Shown here one piece after another: positions 1 to 9,776 of a DNA stretch of 64,000 nucleotides. This stretch comes from Photorhabdus akhurstii (GTDB lineage Bacteria; Pseudomonadota; Gammaproteobacteria; Enterobacterales; Enterobacteriaceae), in assembly GCF_018448925.1 (NCBI RefSeq), contig NZ_RCWE01000021.1, forward strand, positions 23,302-87,301. The letters run 5' to 3'. Both the position numbers and the translations under genes were made by a program. The notes below the pieces were generated by a model. It was not told the DNA's origin. It saw nothing but the letters and a program-made list of their open reading frames with translations, and did no database searches. Position 1 is the stretch's first letter; every line of letters starts with the position of its first letter.

Positions 1-1309
1 ATCCACCGGTAGAGGCAGGAACAACATCGGTGTTTATCTGAGGGATTTCCAGATCACCAATGGCGATAGATGCAGGTTGATTGCTTGTGACATTGACGGC
101 TGTTCCGGTTAGGCGAATGCCCGTACCTCTATTAATTAATTGTTTCAGTTCGGCGGAAGAGCCAAAGGTTTGTTGCAGAACAGTATGCCCCCCTTGTTTT
201 TGCCATTCCTGTGCAAAGGCGTTGGCAATACGGTCGCCAAAAGTCCCTCTGGGGACTAAAATCAGAGGATTATGTTTCTGCTGTTGCCAAATGTGTTCCG
301 CGGCATTTTTCGCTTCATCTTCTGGCGATAAAGAAAAATAGCAGATATTGGGGTGTGGTTGAGCATTATCTAACTCGTTGAGTACTAGCATATTTAATGA
401 AGTATTTATCTGGACGAGTTTAACCACATCGGGTTTGAGTAACGGTCCGACAACTAAATTCACGCCGTCCTGCTTAGCCTGAATTAATAAATTTTCCAAT
501 GGCTGGCTGGCGGTGTCATAGATTTTGACCTGTTGTGTATTAATCGGCGCATTGGCTATGACAGGGGTTGTCTGAATAGTTGGTGTTGCTAATTCCACGG
601 GCACCACTTCACCGGGGGAGATATCGGCAGAAACCACGCCATCTGACGCACTATCGCTGTCTGCCATAGATAAATTTTCCGGGTTTTCTATTGGCAGTGA
701 TGGACTTGGTAAACCGGCCTGAGCATCAAGAAAACCTTGGCGAATGGCTTCACCGAATACTTTTGCTTGACCGCTTAACGGCAGAAACAGGGCAATACGG
801 ATATTCGTATCTTGCTGTTGGATGGCTGCCTGTTGTAACTGAGTTGGGAGTGACAGTGCGGCAGGGTTTTGTGGATAACGAATTTTCCAGTCATGGATAG
901 CCGCCTGTAGTTTGTCAGAGTCCTGTTTGTTATCCTGATAGGCACTGAGTAAGTCCAGCCAGCCTTGCAGAACATTTTCATCAGCGTTGATGACTAACCC
1001 ACGGCGCTCTTGTGGTGAAAGACGGGTCAGCATTTGCCAGGTATCATCAATATTTTTTTGATGAGCCGCACTCTCTTTCAGAAGTGGTTCCTGAGCAATA
1101 TAAGCACGGATAACATCAAGAGAAGGTTCGCCATGAGCGGCATCAATGATGGATTGATAACGGGCGATTTCTGTACTGATTTTGTCCTGAATTTGCGAAG
1201 GTGGTTGCCCCTGTTGGTCAGGCGCGGTACATCCTGCGATGATCATAACTGCCAGCATAGCTGAACAGACTAAACCAGTTTTGATACGCACAAAAATTGA
1301 GGAAAGCAT
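1..1309 (-). CDS. lpoA: LpoA, outer-membrane lipoprotein activator of PBP1a (5' part)
   Basis: The reading frame is open from an ATG at 1309 to the left edge, so the gene is cut by the window and its C-terminal part lies outside. The N-terminus is a lipoprotein signal ending in a lipobox (MIIAGC, Cys about residue 26). It is followed by a helical repeat-rich domain and then the start of a periplasmic-binding-protein-like domain, recognisable at IALFLPLSGQAKVFGEA and VNLVVGPLLKPDVV. This is the LpoA/YraM (LppC) architecture; the family member anchors in the outer membrane and stimulates the transpeptidase of PBP1a. It is divergent from rsmI, 63 bp apart, as in E. coli (yraM/yraL). The assignment rests on my own translation and is firm for the family. 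Confidence 0.92.
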   Translation of the reverse strand, partial: MLSSIFVRIKTGLVCSAMLAVMIIAGCTAPDQQGQPPSQIQDKISTEIARYQSIIDAAHGEPSLDVIRAYIAQEPLLKESAAHQKNIDDTWQMLTRLSPQERRGLVINADENVLQGWLDLLSAYQDNKQDSDKLQAAIHDWKIRYPQNPAALSLPTQLQQAAIQQQDTNIRIALFLPLSGQAKVFGEAIRQGFLDAQAGLPSPSLPIENPENLSMADSDSASDGVVSADISPGEVVPVELATPTIQTTPVIANAPINTQQVKIYDTASQPLENLLIQAKQDGVNLVVGPLLKPDVVKLVQINTSLNMLVLNELDNAQPHPNICYFSLSPEDEAKNAAEHIWQQQKHNPLILVPRGTFGDRIANAFAQEWQKQGGHTVLQQTFGSSAELKQLINRGTGIRLTGTAVNVTSNQPASIAIGDLEIPQINTDVVPASTGG

Positions 1310-1372
1310 ACTGTATCCAGCGATGTTTTTTTCAAAGATGCTCAATTTTAAATCGGCCATTCGGATGAAACA

Positions 1373-2239
1373 ATGAATCAACCTAATCGAGCAGTGGTTA
1401 CGACATCCACGCTATATGTTGTGCCAACCCCCATTGGAAACCTGGGTGATATCACTCAGCGTGCGCTTGAAGTTCTTGAGCATGTCGATCTGATTGCTGC
1501 CGAAGATACGCGACATACTGGCTTGTTGCTTCAACATTTTGCCATTAATGCGCGCATGTTCGCACTTCATGATCATAATGAACAGCAGAAAGCAGATCAA
1601 TTAATTACAAAGCTCCAACAAGGGCAAAGTATCGCATTAGTCTCTGATGCAGGAACGCCCCTGATTAACGATCCTGGTTATCATGTGGTTCGCCGTTGTC
1701 GTGAAGCCGGTATTCATGTTGTCCCACTTCCGGGGCCTTGTGCGGCGATAACCGCCTTGTCTGCTGCGGGTCTGCCATCAGATCGTTTCTGTTACGAAGG
1801 GTTTCTGCCCGCAAAACGTAAAAGTCGGAGTGATACGTTGCGGGCTTTGGAAAAGGAGTCGCGCACATTAATTTTTTATGAATCTACTCATCGTCTGATC
1901 GATAGTTTGGAAGATATGGTTGAAGTGTGGGGAGTTGAACGTTACGTCGTTCTGGCGCGAGAATTGACAAAAACTTGGGAATCTATTCAGGGGATGCCAG
2001 TAGGTGAACTTTTGGCGTGGGTTAAGGAAGATGAAACCCGTCGCCGTGGTGAAATGGTATTGATCGTTGAAGGCTATAAAAAACCGGATGACGATGTTTT
2101 GCCTTCAGAGGCATTAAGAACACTGGCGCTTCTTCAACAAGAATTGCCGTTGAAAAAAGCGGCTGCATTGGCGGCAGAGATTCATGGCGTGAAGAAAAAT
2201 GCGCTTTATCGTCATGGGTTGGGACAGAGTGAAGAATAA
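1373..2239 (+). CDS. rsmI: 16S rRNA (cytidine1402-2'-O)-methyltransferase RsmI
   Basis: This 288-residue protein belongs to the tetrapyrrole-methylase-fold SAM methyltransferases. The family enzyme methylates the ribose of C1402 in the 16S rRNA decoding centre. Diagnostic motifs are PTPIGNL at residues 18-24, the acidic AAEDTR at 42-47, the SAM-binding SDAGTP at 91-96 and a [12 protein letters not shown] loop near 120. Length is normal for the family (E. coli 286). The ATG at 1373 aligns with the usual short N-terminal extension. It is divergent from lpoA and followed by rnpB, matching the conserved enterobacterial neighbourhood. Confidence 0.96.
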   Translation: MNQPNRAVVTTSTLYVVPTPIGNLGDITQRALEVLEHVDLIAAEDTRHTGLLLQHFAINARMFALHDHNEQQKADQLITKLQQGQSIALVSDAGTPLINDPGYHVVRRCREAGIHVVPLPGPCAAITALSAAGLPSDRFCYEGFLPAKRKSRSDTLRALEKESRTLIFYESTHRLIDSLEDMVEVWGVERYVVLARELTKTWESIQGMPVGELLAWVKEDETRRRGEMVLIVEGYKKPDDDVLPSEALRTLALLQQELPLKKAAALAAEIHGVKKNALYRHGLGQSEE

Positions 2240-2303
2240 TGGTAATTGCTGATAAACAGGGCAGATAATCAGTAAACGCCTATACATCGTCAGGCAAACC
2301 CCT

Positions 2304-2309
2304 TATAAT
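2304..2309 (+). promoter_or_regulatory. -10 element of the rnpB promoter
   Basis: A perfect TATAAT lies 8-9 bp before the predicted 5' end of the RNase P RNA. The -35 region is weak by eye. Placement relative to rnpB is the main support. Confidence 0.6.
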
Positions 2310-2317
2310 CCGGCGCG

Positions 2318-2690
<373 letters not shown>

Positions 2691-2697
2691 AAAATTT

Positions 2698-2735
2698 AGC
2701 CCCATTAGATTAATCTGATGGGGCTTTCACTTTTC
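2698..2735 (+). terminator. Intrinsic terminator of rnpB
   Basis: A long hairpin has arms agccccat (2698-2705) and atggggct (2718-2725), with inner agat/atct pairing. It is followed by a T-rich tail, immediately after the RNase P RNA. Confidence 0.85.
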
Positions 2736-3436
2736 TAAGCAGCCAGATCAATTAACAGCCCCTGAAATTCAGTATCTGCTTTTAAAACCAGACGATTTTC
2801 TTCATGAATAAAAGCGCCATCTCCGCATTTAATCAAAATATTGTCCTTGGAATTGCCTCTTATTTTTATATTTCCGTTTAAGGATTGCAGATAGGCATTT
2901 TTTCCCTTCAATTGCAGATGATGAGATTGATTTTTAGTCAGGGAAATATGATTTACCCACACTTGCTGACGTAATTGCATACTGCCATCTTCTGCGGTTG
3001 GAGAAGCTAGCATAGCCAATGGTTGTTCTGGTAGCTCCATTCGTTGCAATGGTAAGCTTTCCTGCTGAGGAAAGGCATTCAGCCAAAGCTGTAAGCGCGT
3101 CAGTGGTTTGTTAGTACTGGCATTATGTTCACTGTAGCTGATGCCTTGACGGGTAGAAAATAGTAAACATTCTCCCTTACGCGCTCTGATGTAGTTGCCT
3201 TCGCTGTCACGGTATTCTGCTTCACCTTGTAGAATAATATTCAATATATCCACATGTGGATAGGATTTAGGTTGGAAAGCGGCTTTGGGGGCGATGACTT
3301 CTTGATTGAGTACACGTAGTGCGCCATAACCTAAAAACTTTGGGTCAAAATAGTGACCAAATGAAAATGTATAACGAGCCTGTAGCCAACCATAGTCAGC
3401 TTTCCCACACTGTTTTGCTGTTCTATTTATAATCAT
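2735..3436 (-). CDS. yhaK: YhaK-type bicupin (pirin family)
   Basis: This 233-residue protein is a pirin-like double cupin close to E. coli YhaK. The conserved N-terminus is visible (QCGKADYGWLQARYTFSFGH), then YPHVDILNIIL and a typical cupin EAEYRDSEGN stretch. YhaK is described as a redox-sensitive cytosolic bicupin; its substrate is unknown. I chose the ATG at 3436 because homologues begin with M-I-x-x-R-T-A and an AAGG ribosome site precedes it. The frame can be extended upstream to 3466, but without an SD. It is divergent from yhaJ, its usual neighbour and likely regulator. Confidence 0.9.
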   Translation of the reverse strand: MIINRTAKQCGKADYGWLQARYTFSFGHYFDPKFLGYGALRVLNQEVIAPKAAFQPKSYPHVDILNIILQGEAEYRDSEGNYIRARKGECLLFSTRQGISYSEHNASTNKPLTRLQLWLNAFPQQESLPLQRMELPEQPLAMLASPTAEDGSMQLRQQVWVNHISLTKNQSHHLQLKGKNAYLQSLNGNIKIRGNSKDNILIKCGDGAFIHEENRLVLKADTEFQGLLIDLAA

Positions 3437-3547
3437 GATGGCGGTTACCTTGAAAAAAACACACACTAAGAATAGTAATTATCTGGACGGCGAAATGTTA
3501 GCCAGTTAATCTGGTCACCATATTCAAATTTCCTGATTGAGAAAAAT

Positions 3548-4444
3548 ATGAGCAAAGAACGAGCGCTTACACTGGAATCTCTCCGGGTCATGGATGCGAT
3601 TGACCGGCGGGGAAGTTTTGCTGCGGCTGCTGATGAGCTTGGCCGTGTTCCTTCTGCACTTAGCTATACGATGCAAAAATTAGAAGAAGAACTGGATGTA
3701 GTACTGTTTGATCGTTCAGGTCACAGAACTAAATTCACCAATGTTGGTCGTATGTTGCTTGAGCGTGGACGTCAATTGCTTGAAGCGGCGGATAAATTAA
3801 CCGCTGATGCAGAAGCATTAGCGAGAGGTTGGGAAACTCACCTGATAATTGTTTGTGAAGCGTTGGTTCCGGCTTCTTCATTATTCCCATTAGTGGGCAA
3901 GCTTGCTCAAAAATCGAATACTCAGCTCTCTTTATTGACTGAAGTTTTGGCCGGTGCATGGGAGAGGCTGGAAACGGGTCGGGCGGACATTGTTATTGCA
4001 CCAGATATGCATTTCCGTGCGTCGGCAGAAATTAATTCACGTCAGCTTTATAGCATTACCAATGTTTATGTCGCTAGCCCTGATCATCCTATACATCAAG
4101 AGCCGGAACCTTTGTCCGATGTCACGAGGGTGAAGTATCGGGGTATTGCTGTGGCGGATACAGCTAGGGAGCGCCCGGTATTGACGGTTCAATTGTTAGA
4201 TAAGCAACAGCGTTTGACAGTAAGTTCTTTGGAAGATAAACGCCGTGCTCTCTTAGCTGGGCTGGGCGTTGCTACCATGCCTTATCCTATGGTGGAACAA
4301 GATATTGCAGAGGGTCGTTTGCGGGTGATTAGCTCCGAATACAGCCATGACACAAATGTCATTATGGCATGGCGACGAGACAGCATGGGGGAAGCTAAGT
4401 CTTGGTGTTTGCGGGAAATCCCTAAATTGTTTGTTAGTCGGTAA
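3548..4444 (+). CDS. yhaJ: LysR-type transcriptional regulator YhaJ
   Basis: This 298-residue LysR-type regulator has an N-terminal winged HTH (residues about 8-66, with RRGSFAAAADELGRVPSALS) and a C-terminal effector-binding domain containing EVLAGAWERLETGRADIVIAP. Length equals E. coli YhaJ (298). It is divergently transcribed from yhaK across a 111-bp gap, the standard arrangement for control of the neighbour. In E. coli YhaJ responds to aromatic compounds such as dinitrotoluene derivatives; whether that holds here is unknown. Confidence 0.9.
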   Translation: MSKERALTLESLRVMDAIDRRGSFAAAADELGRVPSALSYTMQKLEEELDVVLFDRSGHRTKFTNVGRMLLERGRQLLEAADKLTADAEALARGWETHLIIVCEALVPASSLFPLVGKLAQKSNTQLSLLTEVLAGAWERLETGRADIVIAPDMHFRASAEINSRQLYSITNVYVASPDHPIHQEPEPLSDVTRVKYRGIAVADTARERPVLTVQLLDKQQRLTVSSLEDKRRALLAGLGVATMPYPMVEQDIAEGRLRVISSEYSHDTNVIMAWRRDSMGEAKSWCLREIPKLFVSR

Positions 4445-4545
4445 GTGGAAGTGATGTGAGTAATCAAAATTAGAAGGCAGGCTGAAAAAACATGATTTGA
4501 TGATTGCTTAACCTGTGTCTTCCTGCGCCCTTAATCTGATTGCCG

Positions 4546-4580
4546 AAAGAGCTTGGGGGCTTTGCTACCAAGCTCTTTTT
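4546..4580 (+). terminator. Strong intrinsic terminator downstream of yhaJ
   Basis: A perfect 11-bp stem (aaagagcttgg / ccaagctcttt) with an 11-nt loop is followed by a T run. It lies 100 bp past yhaJ and probably ends its transcript. Confidence 0.75.
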
Positions 4581-5015
4581 GAGCAGAGTTATCATCATTG
4601 GTAGGTGTAAATTTTTTGATCTCTATTCGATAAATATTGATGGTTCTATTCTTTGGGTACCAGACAGTGATGAAAACAGGGGGACTTTCGGATTTATTAA
4701 TAACACCAGAACGGTTTTCCCTAGGTCAGAATGGTTGTTTTGATGTCAATATATTCTTATAGGGTTGTTGGCTGTATCTCGTGACACTGGTAAGAAAAGT
4801 GAGTTTATCTTGCTCGGGATTTAATTTCTTTTGTCCCGGAGCATTCGTTAACTTTTCTTGACGGGGCTATTATAGTGCATCTTTTGTTTATCAATGGCAA
4901 CAAATAGGCTAGGCCATAGTGCATTTTTCTTTGGCAAGAAAGATGCTACTATAGCAACCGCCTGACTTTTTGAAAAATTGTACTTATTAGCTTAATTCGT
5001 CTCCATCTATTATTT
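4581..5015. other. Intergenic, no gene seen
   Basis: No convincing gene lies here. A 67-codon frame at 4540-4743 overlaps the terminator and has no SD. The stretch marks the switch from the yhaK/yhaJ core block to an accessory AT-rich block and contains the inverted repeat described at 4866-4955. Confidence 0.6.
4866..4955. repeat. Imperfect terminal inverted repeat, possible MITE
   Basis: The outer arms gctattatagtgcatcttt (4866-4884) and aaagatgctactatagc (4939-4955) are near-complementary over 17-19 nt. A third related motif (catagtgcattttt) sits inside at about 4915-4928. The 90-bp size and non-coding content suggest a miniature inverted-repeat element, but target-site duplications are not clear. 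Confidence 0.35.
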
Positions 5016-5786
5016 TTAGCCAAAATTATCTTTTACCATATGATATTGCTTGAGAAGATCATCGGTATTGTCATATATGACAGACCAGCTACTTAGGCTA
5101 ATTGTTGTGTTATGTTTAGCGTTGTCTTTGCTCTTTTTTCTATAATCTTTTATTTGTAGTCTCCAACGTATTCCTAATACCCCAATTCCATTGCCTGTAT
5201 CTTTTTCTTTATCGAAATTATCTATTAGTAAGAGGAGTTTTATTCTCCAGCCGGAATCATAATTTTGGATATTGTCATCATTAATTGAGCTTAGGAGATT
5301 TGTTAGCGCAGATTCCATATCTGTTTTGTCCAGAGGTTGTACTAGAGTCTCAGAAGATCCTTTGGCAATTTGGATAAAGGCACTTTTCACTGCATCTACG
5401 TTATCATATTTATCTGTTGATGCTGGTGGATCATCCTCATTTCCCGCAAATGTACTACAATTTTTCCCTAGCCATTTAAAATGTTCAGGTACACCAATAT
5501 AAATTAGTTGCGTTTTGTATCCAAGGGCCTGGTCCTCTGGTGACCAGTTAGCTCTGGATGTATGTACGAATTTGTCAGCAATATATTCCCCAATTGCAAA
5601 TGACTGTGTACTTCCTGTAATTAGTTGTCTTCTTACGTCCTCAATATATTCTGTGAGTAAACTTTCATCCGTAAGGTCACATGTTAATCCAATAGCAGTC
5701 AATTGTGCCTTTAAGTCATTTGCGGATAGTTGGTCTGGTGTGTCTTTTCTTAATTTCACATTTATTTTTTTACCATGAATAGTCAT
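5016..5786 (-). CDS. Unrecognised 256-residue cytoplasmic protein
   Basis: I do not recognise this family. The protein is hydrophilic, acidic and lysine-rich, with no signal peptide or membrane segment. It has a central low-complexity acidic patch (NEDDPPASTDKYDNVD) and a C-terminal half with beta-like alternation (GIGVLGIRWRLQIKDY). It lies 98 bp downstream of, and in the same direction as, a small secreted protein gene, in a locally AT-rich block between core genes. A two-gene accessory operon (for example effector plus partner) is possible but unproven. Length and continuous codon use support it being a real gene. Confidence 0.6.
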   Translation of the reverse strand: MTIHGKKINVKLRKDTPDQLSANDLKAQLTAIGLTCDLTDESLLTEYIEDVRRQLITGSTQSFAIGEYIADKFVHTSRANWSPEDQALGYKTQLIYIGVPEHFKWLGKNCSTFAGNEDDPPASTDKYDNVDAVKSAFIQIAKGSSETLVQPLDKTDMESALTNLLSSINDDNIQNYDSGWRIKLLLLIDNFDKEKDTGNGIGVLGIRWRLQIKDYRKKSKDNAKHNTTISLSSWSVIYDNTDDLLKQYHMVKDNFG

Positions 5787-5884
5787 AAATTCTCCGTTAT
5801 TATTTTATGTGAATTAAATGTTGATTTAACAATGCATTATAAGTACATTGATTAATGTTAGCTCTATTTTTCTGGCTTGGAATT

Positions 5885-6223
5885 TTATGGTCTATAAATT
5901 AATTCAATGCCTCTTAAATTACCAAGTCTTACGCAAACGTTAACTTCTAATGCATTGAGATAAGCATTATGACTCATATCATAGAGTCCATAAACACCGT
6001 TACCCTCTGTAATACCAGGGGTTAGATATGTATCATACCATTGCCCTTCTACTAATACATTCATGGCAGGTCCATTTCCATTTTGGTTGCTAGTAATATT
6101 TATACTGCTTATAGATGTATTAGTAATTAATTTACCGTCGCAAACATCCTTTAATTTTCCTGCTCCGGTAGCATAAAATGGCATTAAACAAATAATGGTA
6201 TAAGCAATTGAGCTATATTTCAT
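5885..6223 (-). CDS. Small secreted protein of unknown function
   Basis: This 112-residue protein begins with a classical signal peptide (residues 1 to about 20, ending FYATGA). The mature domain is about 90 residues with two cysteines (in DVCDG and NVCVR) that could form a disulfide. An AGGGAAGACAA ribosome site precedes the ATG. The size, paired cysteines and C-terminal NALEVNVCVRLGNLRGIELI pattern are loosely reminiscent of small secreted binding domains such as AB5 B subunits, but I cannot assign a family. It is upstream of the 256-residue gene and preceded by a 1.1-kb AT-rich gap. Confidence 0.6.
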   Translation of the reverse strand: MKYSSIAYTIICLMPFYATGAGKLKDVCDGKLITNTSISSINITSNQNGNGPAMNVLVEGQWYDTYLTPGITEGNGVYGLYDMSHNAYLNALEVNVCVRLGNLRGIELIYRP

Positions 6224-7335
6224 TTGTCTTCCCTATTCGTTTATTTTATGAAGAATTCTGTGAATTATCTGGCACAGGTATTTTGGTGAAATTAAAACAT
6301 AAATATTTAAATTTAAATACTAACTATTAGCCTACGTTACTATCAATGTTTTTAATGGCTTTCCTGTTGATTAAATGATTTTCTAATGTATATAGTTATG
6401 TGTCAAGTTGTTTTGTTCAAGAGTTATAGGAATTTTTAGTTTTATGCTGTAATTTAAAAAACAACTGATTGTTTTTTTAAAACCGATTGTCTTAATATTA
6501 TTTTTAGGGAAAAGTGGTTGTAATATAATAAGTGTAGCTATTGTTGAAATGGTTTTTAATTTAATGTGATAATGTTAAATTTTTATTATTTTATTGCCTG
6601 GAATATAATGAGCGATAATTATGTAAAGGAAACATATTAATCGTAAAATTAAATAATAAAAACGTGTGAATTTTAATTTAAATCGCTATATAAATAATCA
6701 TTCGATGTTGTAATAGCAATAATTTATTATAAAATAATAAAGTAATTTAATTATAATAGGAGTGCAAAAATTATTTTTTAAATTTGATAATGTCTGATTT
6801 ATGCTGAAATATATTATGACCTATTTGTGAATGTAATATTATTGATATGTGGTAATTTATTTCATTTTACGGGAGCAAGTTAAATAAATTTAAAGTAATT
6901 ATATTGTGATTAAAAAGTTGAATTTGATTAAATAATCTTTAAATATATTTAAGTTAATTGTTGTTTATTTAAATTAGTATTGTAGGTGTTAATAGGATTT
7001 ACACTGCAAATTCTATACTCTTTATGTTAAATTATTAATGGTGCTTTTAATATGTTGTCGAAAATAGAGTTAATTATTTCCTGCCGAGAAATGAGGTGGT
7101 TATTTATTTTGATAAAATAATTATTTTACCAGAATCACTATAATTCAATAAAAGTTTGGTCTATTGATTAAAGTAATCCGAAAGATCTTCCAGATCTCTC
7201 GAATTACTATTTATCTTTAGGCTCAATATTGGGTGATTGGCTGATAAAATCCTTGAGCAAGAGAGGGATTTTAATCGTTTCACTTTTTACCTGAGAATGG
7301 TTATCTCTCAGATTCAGAACAGCCACAGCAAGATA
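6224..7335. other. 1.1-kb very AT-rich gene-free region
   Basis: Between the secreted-protein gene and yqjF no frame of reasonable length is open on either strand. From about 6280 to 7150 the sequence is mostly A and T, with many runs typical of H-NS-bound xenogeneic DNA. A 16-bp near-perfect hairpin lies at 7173-7207 (gtaatccgaaagatct / agatctctcgaattac); it may terminate the yqj transcript coming from the right. Confidence 0.7.
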
Positions 7336-7731
7336 TTACCAGTTTCTCTTTATCAAGTGGTCGATACTGAATTTACCTGGACCTGTGATAGCCAGTAACA
7401 GGTAACCTCCACCGATGGTCAGGTTCTTGAGAAACATAGTCTGGTTCATGCCTTCAGCGAAATTGCTGTGGAAGAGTATGGCAGTCAAGATACAGAAACC
7501 AAAGGTAAATAACGCCGTGGTACGAGTTAAGAAACCAAATAGAACGGCCAGACCACCACCCAATTCAAGTAAAATCGTCAGTGGTAATAGAAAACCAGGG
7601 ACGCCCATAGCATGCATATATTGCTGAGTATCCGCGTAGGAATCACCTAATTTTCCATAACCTGCAACGATAAATAGGATTGGCATTAAAATACGGGCCA
7701 GTAGCAGGGCATTGTCTTCAAATTTTTTCAT
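7336..7731 (-). CDS. yqjF: DoxX-family inner-membrane protein YqjF
   Basis: This 131-residue protein has four predicted transmembrane segments and the DoxX signature around LARILMPILFIVAGYGKLGD and LLELGGGLAVLFGF. It corresponds to E. coli YqjF (130 residues). The physiological role is not established; DoxX proteins are linked to quinone/redox chemistry at the membrane. The start at 7731 is chosen because GGAGTTGTTA precedes it; the frame extends upstream 29 codons without an SD. It lies at the 3' end of the yqjA-D-E-K-F cluster after a 224-bp gap. Confidence 0.88.
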   Translation of the reverse strand: MKKFEDNALLLARILMPILFIVAGYGKLGDSYADTQQYMHAMGVPGFLLPLTILLELGGGLAVLFGFLTRTTALFTFGFCILTAILFHSNFAEGMNQTMFLKNLTIGGGYLLLAITGPGKFSIDHLIKRNW

Positions 7732-7955
7732 TAACAACTCCAGATATACAGGTAAATCACGATGGTTTGTTTGATGATTAACTTGTACCAACCCGAAATA
7801 GCACAATTTGTTAATCATTAACGGATGGAATGTATACTAAAGAGAGATGAGCTTAGTTGTAAGCAAGGATTATTAACAATTTTATACAAAGTTTTTGAAT
7901 ATAAGCAACCAGAGTGATCATCAACCAAAGATATTATGAAGAATTATTACCATTT

Positions 7956-8210
7956 TCATTTCAATAGTCGAATGATATAGCGCGACAAATGATAGAACTT
8001 CACAGGGTGACGGAGGCTATATAAAGAGATAGCGTGGATTGCGGGTCGCAGATAGGGTTTTAATGACAAAAGCTTCTGCCAGCTTTTGTCATAAGGTTCA
8101 GTGAGGTTCTTCCAGAGCTGTGTATTGTTGGAAAGTTCAAGTCGTTGTAGCTGGATATTTCTGAGTAACTGCTGTTTTCTCAGCTTTTTTTCCTGACGTT
8201 GTTTACTCAT
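7956..8210 (-). CDS. yqjK: YqjK-like small protein
   Basis: This 84-residue basic protein starts at the ATG at 8210, overlapping the end of yqjE by 8 nt, which implies translational coupling. The N-terminal QEKKLRKQQLLRNIQLQRLEL matches the YqjK pattern of a charged helix, followed by a W-x-x-LLSLKP segment and a C-terminal RHP motif. The frame is open to 8312, but those codons lie inside yqjE. Function is unknown. In E. coli it belongs to the osmotic/stationary-phase yqjCDEK cluster. Confidence 0.85.
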   Translation of the reverse strand: MSKQRQEKKLRKQQLLRNIQLQRLELSNNTQLWKNLTEPYDKSWQKLLSLKPYLRPAIHAISLYSLRHPVKFYHLSRYIIRLLK

Positions 8211-8604
8211 TACTGTAATCTTCCAGCATTTCTCGGTCGATCTTGAGTTGCTCGCGAGTAGCGCTAAGTAATGTTGAACTTTTCGCTTTCCTAATGGTCC
8301 ATATAAGGCCAATAAGCGCCAGAACGAGTAGTGTGCCAGTGGTACTTGCTAATACGGTAAAACGCCAGTTGGGATCGATAGCCCAAAAAATCATAACAAG
8401 TAGACACATGAGGCCGAAAGCGGTGAGTAGTAATGTCAGGCTGGCTATGACTATCAGCTGTATCAAAGTGGCTTTTTCTTTTTCCAACTCTACAACGATG
8501 AGTTGTAAACGAGTTTCTACTATCTCGACAACAACAGTGGCAATACGTTGGAGAATATCAAGGACCCCTTTACCGGGGCCTTGAGATTTGGATGAGTTAC
8601 TCAT
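8203..8604 (-). CDS. yqjE: YqjE, phage-holin-III-like membrane protein
   Basis: This 133-residue inner-membrane protein has two hydrophobic helices (about residues 48-72 and 80-104) and a cytoplasmic amphipathic N-terminus. That is the YqjE/DUF1469 (holin superfamily III) layout. It is immediately downstream of yqjD (1-bp gap) and overlaps yqjK. In E. coli YqjE is co-expressed with the ribosome-associated YqjD under stress; its own role is unknown. Confidence 0.9.
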   Translation of the reverse strand: MSNSSKSQGPGKGVLDILQRIATVVVEIVETRLQLIVVELEKEKATLIQLIVIASLTLLLTAFGLMCLLVMIFWAIDPNWRFTVLASTTGTLLVLALIGLIWTIRKAKSSTLLSATREQLKIDREMLEDYSNE

Positions 8605-8605
8605 A

Positions 8606-8911
8606 TTAGCGTTTAGCTAATAATACACCTAATATGGCACCAACCGCAGTACCTATACCGATGCTTGTCCACGGTTTGTCATGAACGTAGAGATCGGCAC
8701 GGCCCGCCATATCTTTTGTTTTCTTAACAACCATATCGCTGGCATTACCGAGTTTAAAACGAGTATCTTTGATGACTTCCTCTACTTTGTTGCGAAGTTC
8801 TTCTAACTCAACTTTGGATTTATCACCAGAGCTTTTGATCACTTCTTCCAGTGTTTCTGCAAGTGATTTTAGTTCAATGCGTAGATCTTCAGTATTTTTC
8901 ATCTGTGACAT
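8606..8911 (-). CDS. yqjD: YqjD, membrane-anchored ribosome-binding protein
   Basis: This 101-residue DUF883 protein has a long charged helix/coiled coil (residues 5-75) followed by a single C-terminal transmembrane helix with the glycine pattern TSIGIGTAVGAILGVLLAKR. E. coli YqjD (101 residues) tethers stationary-phase ribosomes to the membrane and inhibits growth when overproduced. It heads the yqjD-E-K set. The E. coli yqjC gene that normally precedes it is absent from the 193-bp gap to yqjA. Confidence 0.92.
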   Translation of the reverse strand: MSQMKNTEDLRIELKSLAETLEEVIKSSGDKSKVELEELRNKVEEVIKDTRFKLGNASDMVVKKTKDMAGRADLYVHDKPWTSIGIGTAVGAILGVLLAKR

Positions 8912-9104
8912 GTAGATTACTCCTCATTTAAGGTATGTATATTTGACTTAGTTAGTCGCTTTTCCTGATGCCGGAAAAGACTATCCTTAAATATAGCTTA
9001 TATTTGGAAAGGTGAATAAAAAACATTAGAGTTATTTCACTATTCTGCTGCAAACAATACTTCTATCTACAGCAGGGAGGAATATTAGGTTTTATTGGAA
9101 TTAA

Positions 9105-9776
9105 TTACTTCTTTTGAGGGGATTGGCAGGTTTTTTTACGCCACACAACTAACAAACTGCCGCTAAAACCAATAATGAGTAAAGCAAGTGGCAGTAATAT
9201 CAGGAAATTCATTACCAAGTCTTCATACTGACGGAAAATGGGGGTCTTACCAAGTGCATAACCCAAAGAGGTGAGGATAATGACCCACAGGAAGCCACTG
9301 AGCCAGTTAAAAAACTGGAAACGGCTGTTTTGTAGACCTGTTAGTCCTGCAAGTGTTGGTAGCAGGGTTCTGACAAATGCGAGGAAACGGCCGAGAAGTA
9401 AAGCTGACAGGCCGTGGCGGTGAAAAAGACTGTAAGCTCTTTGGTGGTAATAGGCGGGAAGGTGAGAGAGCCAGCCTTGTACTATTTTGGTATTTCCTAG
9501 CCATTTCCCTTGGAGATAACCGACCCAACAACCTAAGCTTGCTCCGGCGGTTAATATTACAATCGTCAGAGGGAAACTCATTGCACCTTTGGCAATTAAT
9601 ACGCCAACCAGTATAAGCAGGCTGTCTCCTGGCAAGAATGCAGCGGGAAGGAGGCCATTTTCAAGGAAGAGGATCAAGAATAGCATGATATAAATGGCCC
9701 ATAATAGGGATGGATTGGCCAGAGTTTCATAATCCTGGTGCCAAAGTGCATATATAAGTTCTTTTACTATTTCCAT
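9105..9776 (-). CDS. yqjA: DedA-family membrane protein YqjA
   Basis: This 223-residue DedA protein carries the signature [18 protein letters not shown] near residue 40, the reentrant-loop/arginine region [16 protein letters not shown] near residue 130, and C-terminal transmembrane helices. It matches E. coli YqjA closely, including the start METx and the ETLANPS motif. YqjA and its paralogue YghB act in proton-dependent membrane homeostasis and are jointly needed for division and envelope-stress tolerance in E. coli. The second paralogue is also in this window, at 62110-62781. YqjB is absent. Confidence 0.93.
   Translation of the reverse strand: MEIVKELIYALWHQDYETLANPSLLWAIYIMLFLILFLENGLLPAAFLPGDSLLILVGVLIAKGAMSFPLTIVILTAGASLGCWVGYLQGKWLGNTKIVQGWLSHLPAYYHQRAYSLFHRHGLSALLLGRFLAFVRTLLPTLAGLTGLQNSRFQFFNWLSGFLWVIILTSLGYALGKTPIFRQYEDLVMNFLILLPLALLIIGFSGSLLVVWRKKTCQSPQKK

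Noticed and set aside
4540-4743. 67-codon plus-strand frame after yhaJ
   Set aside because: It begins inside a terminator hairpin, lacks an SD and shows no codon bias.
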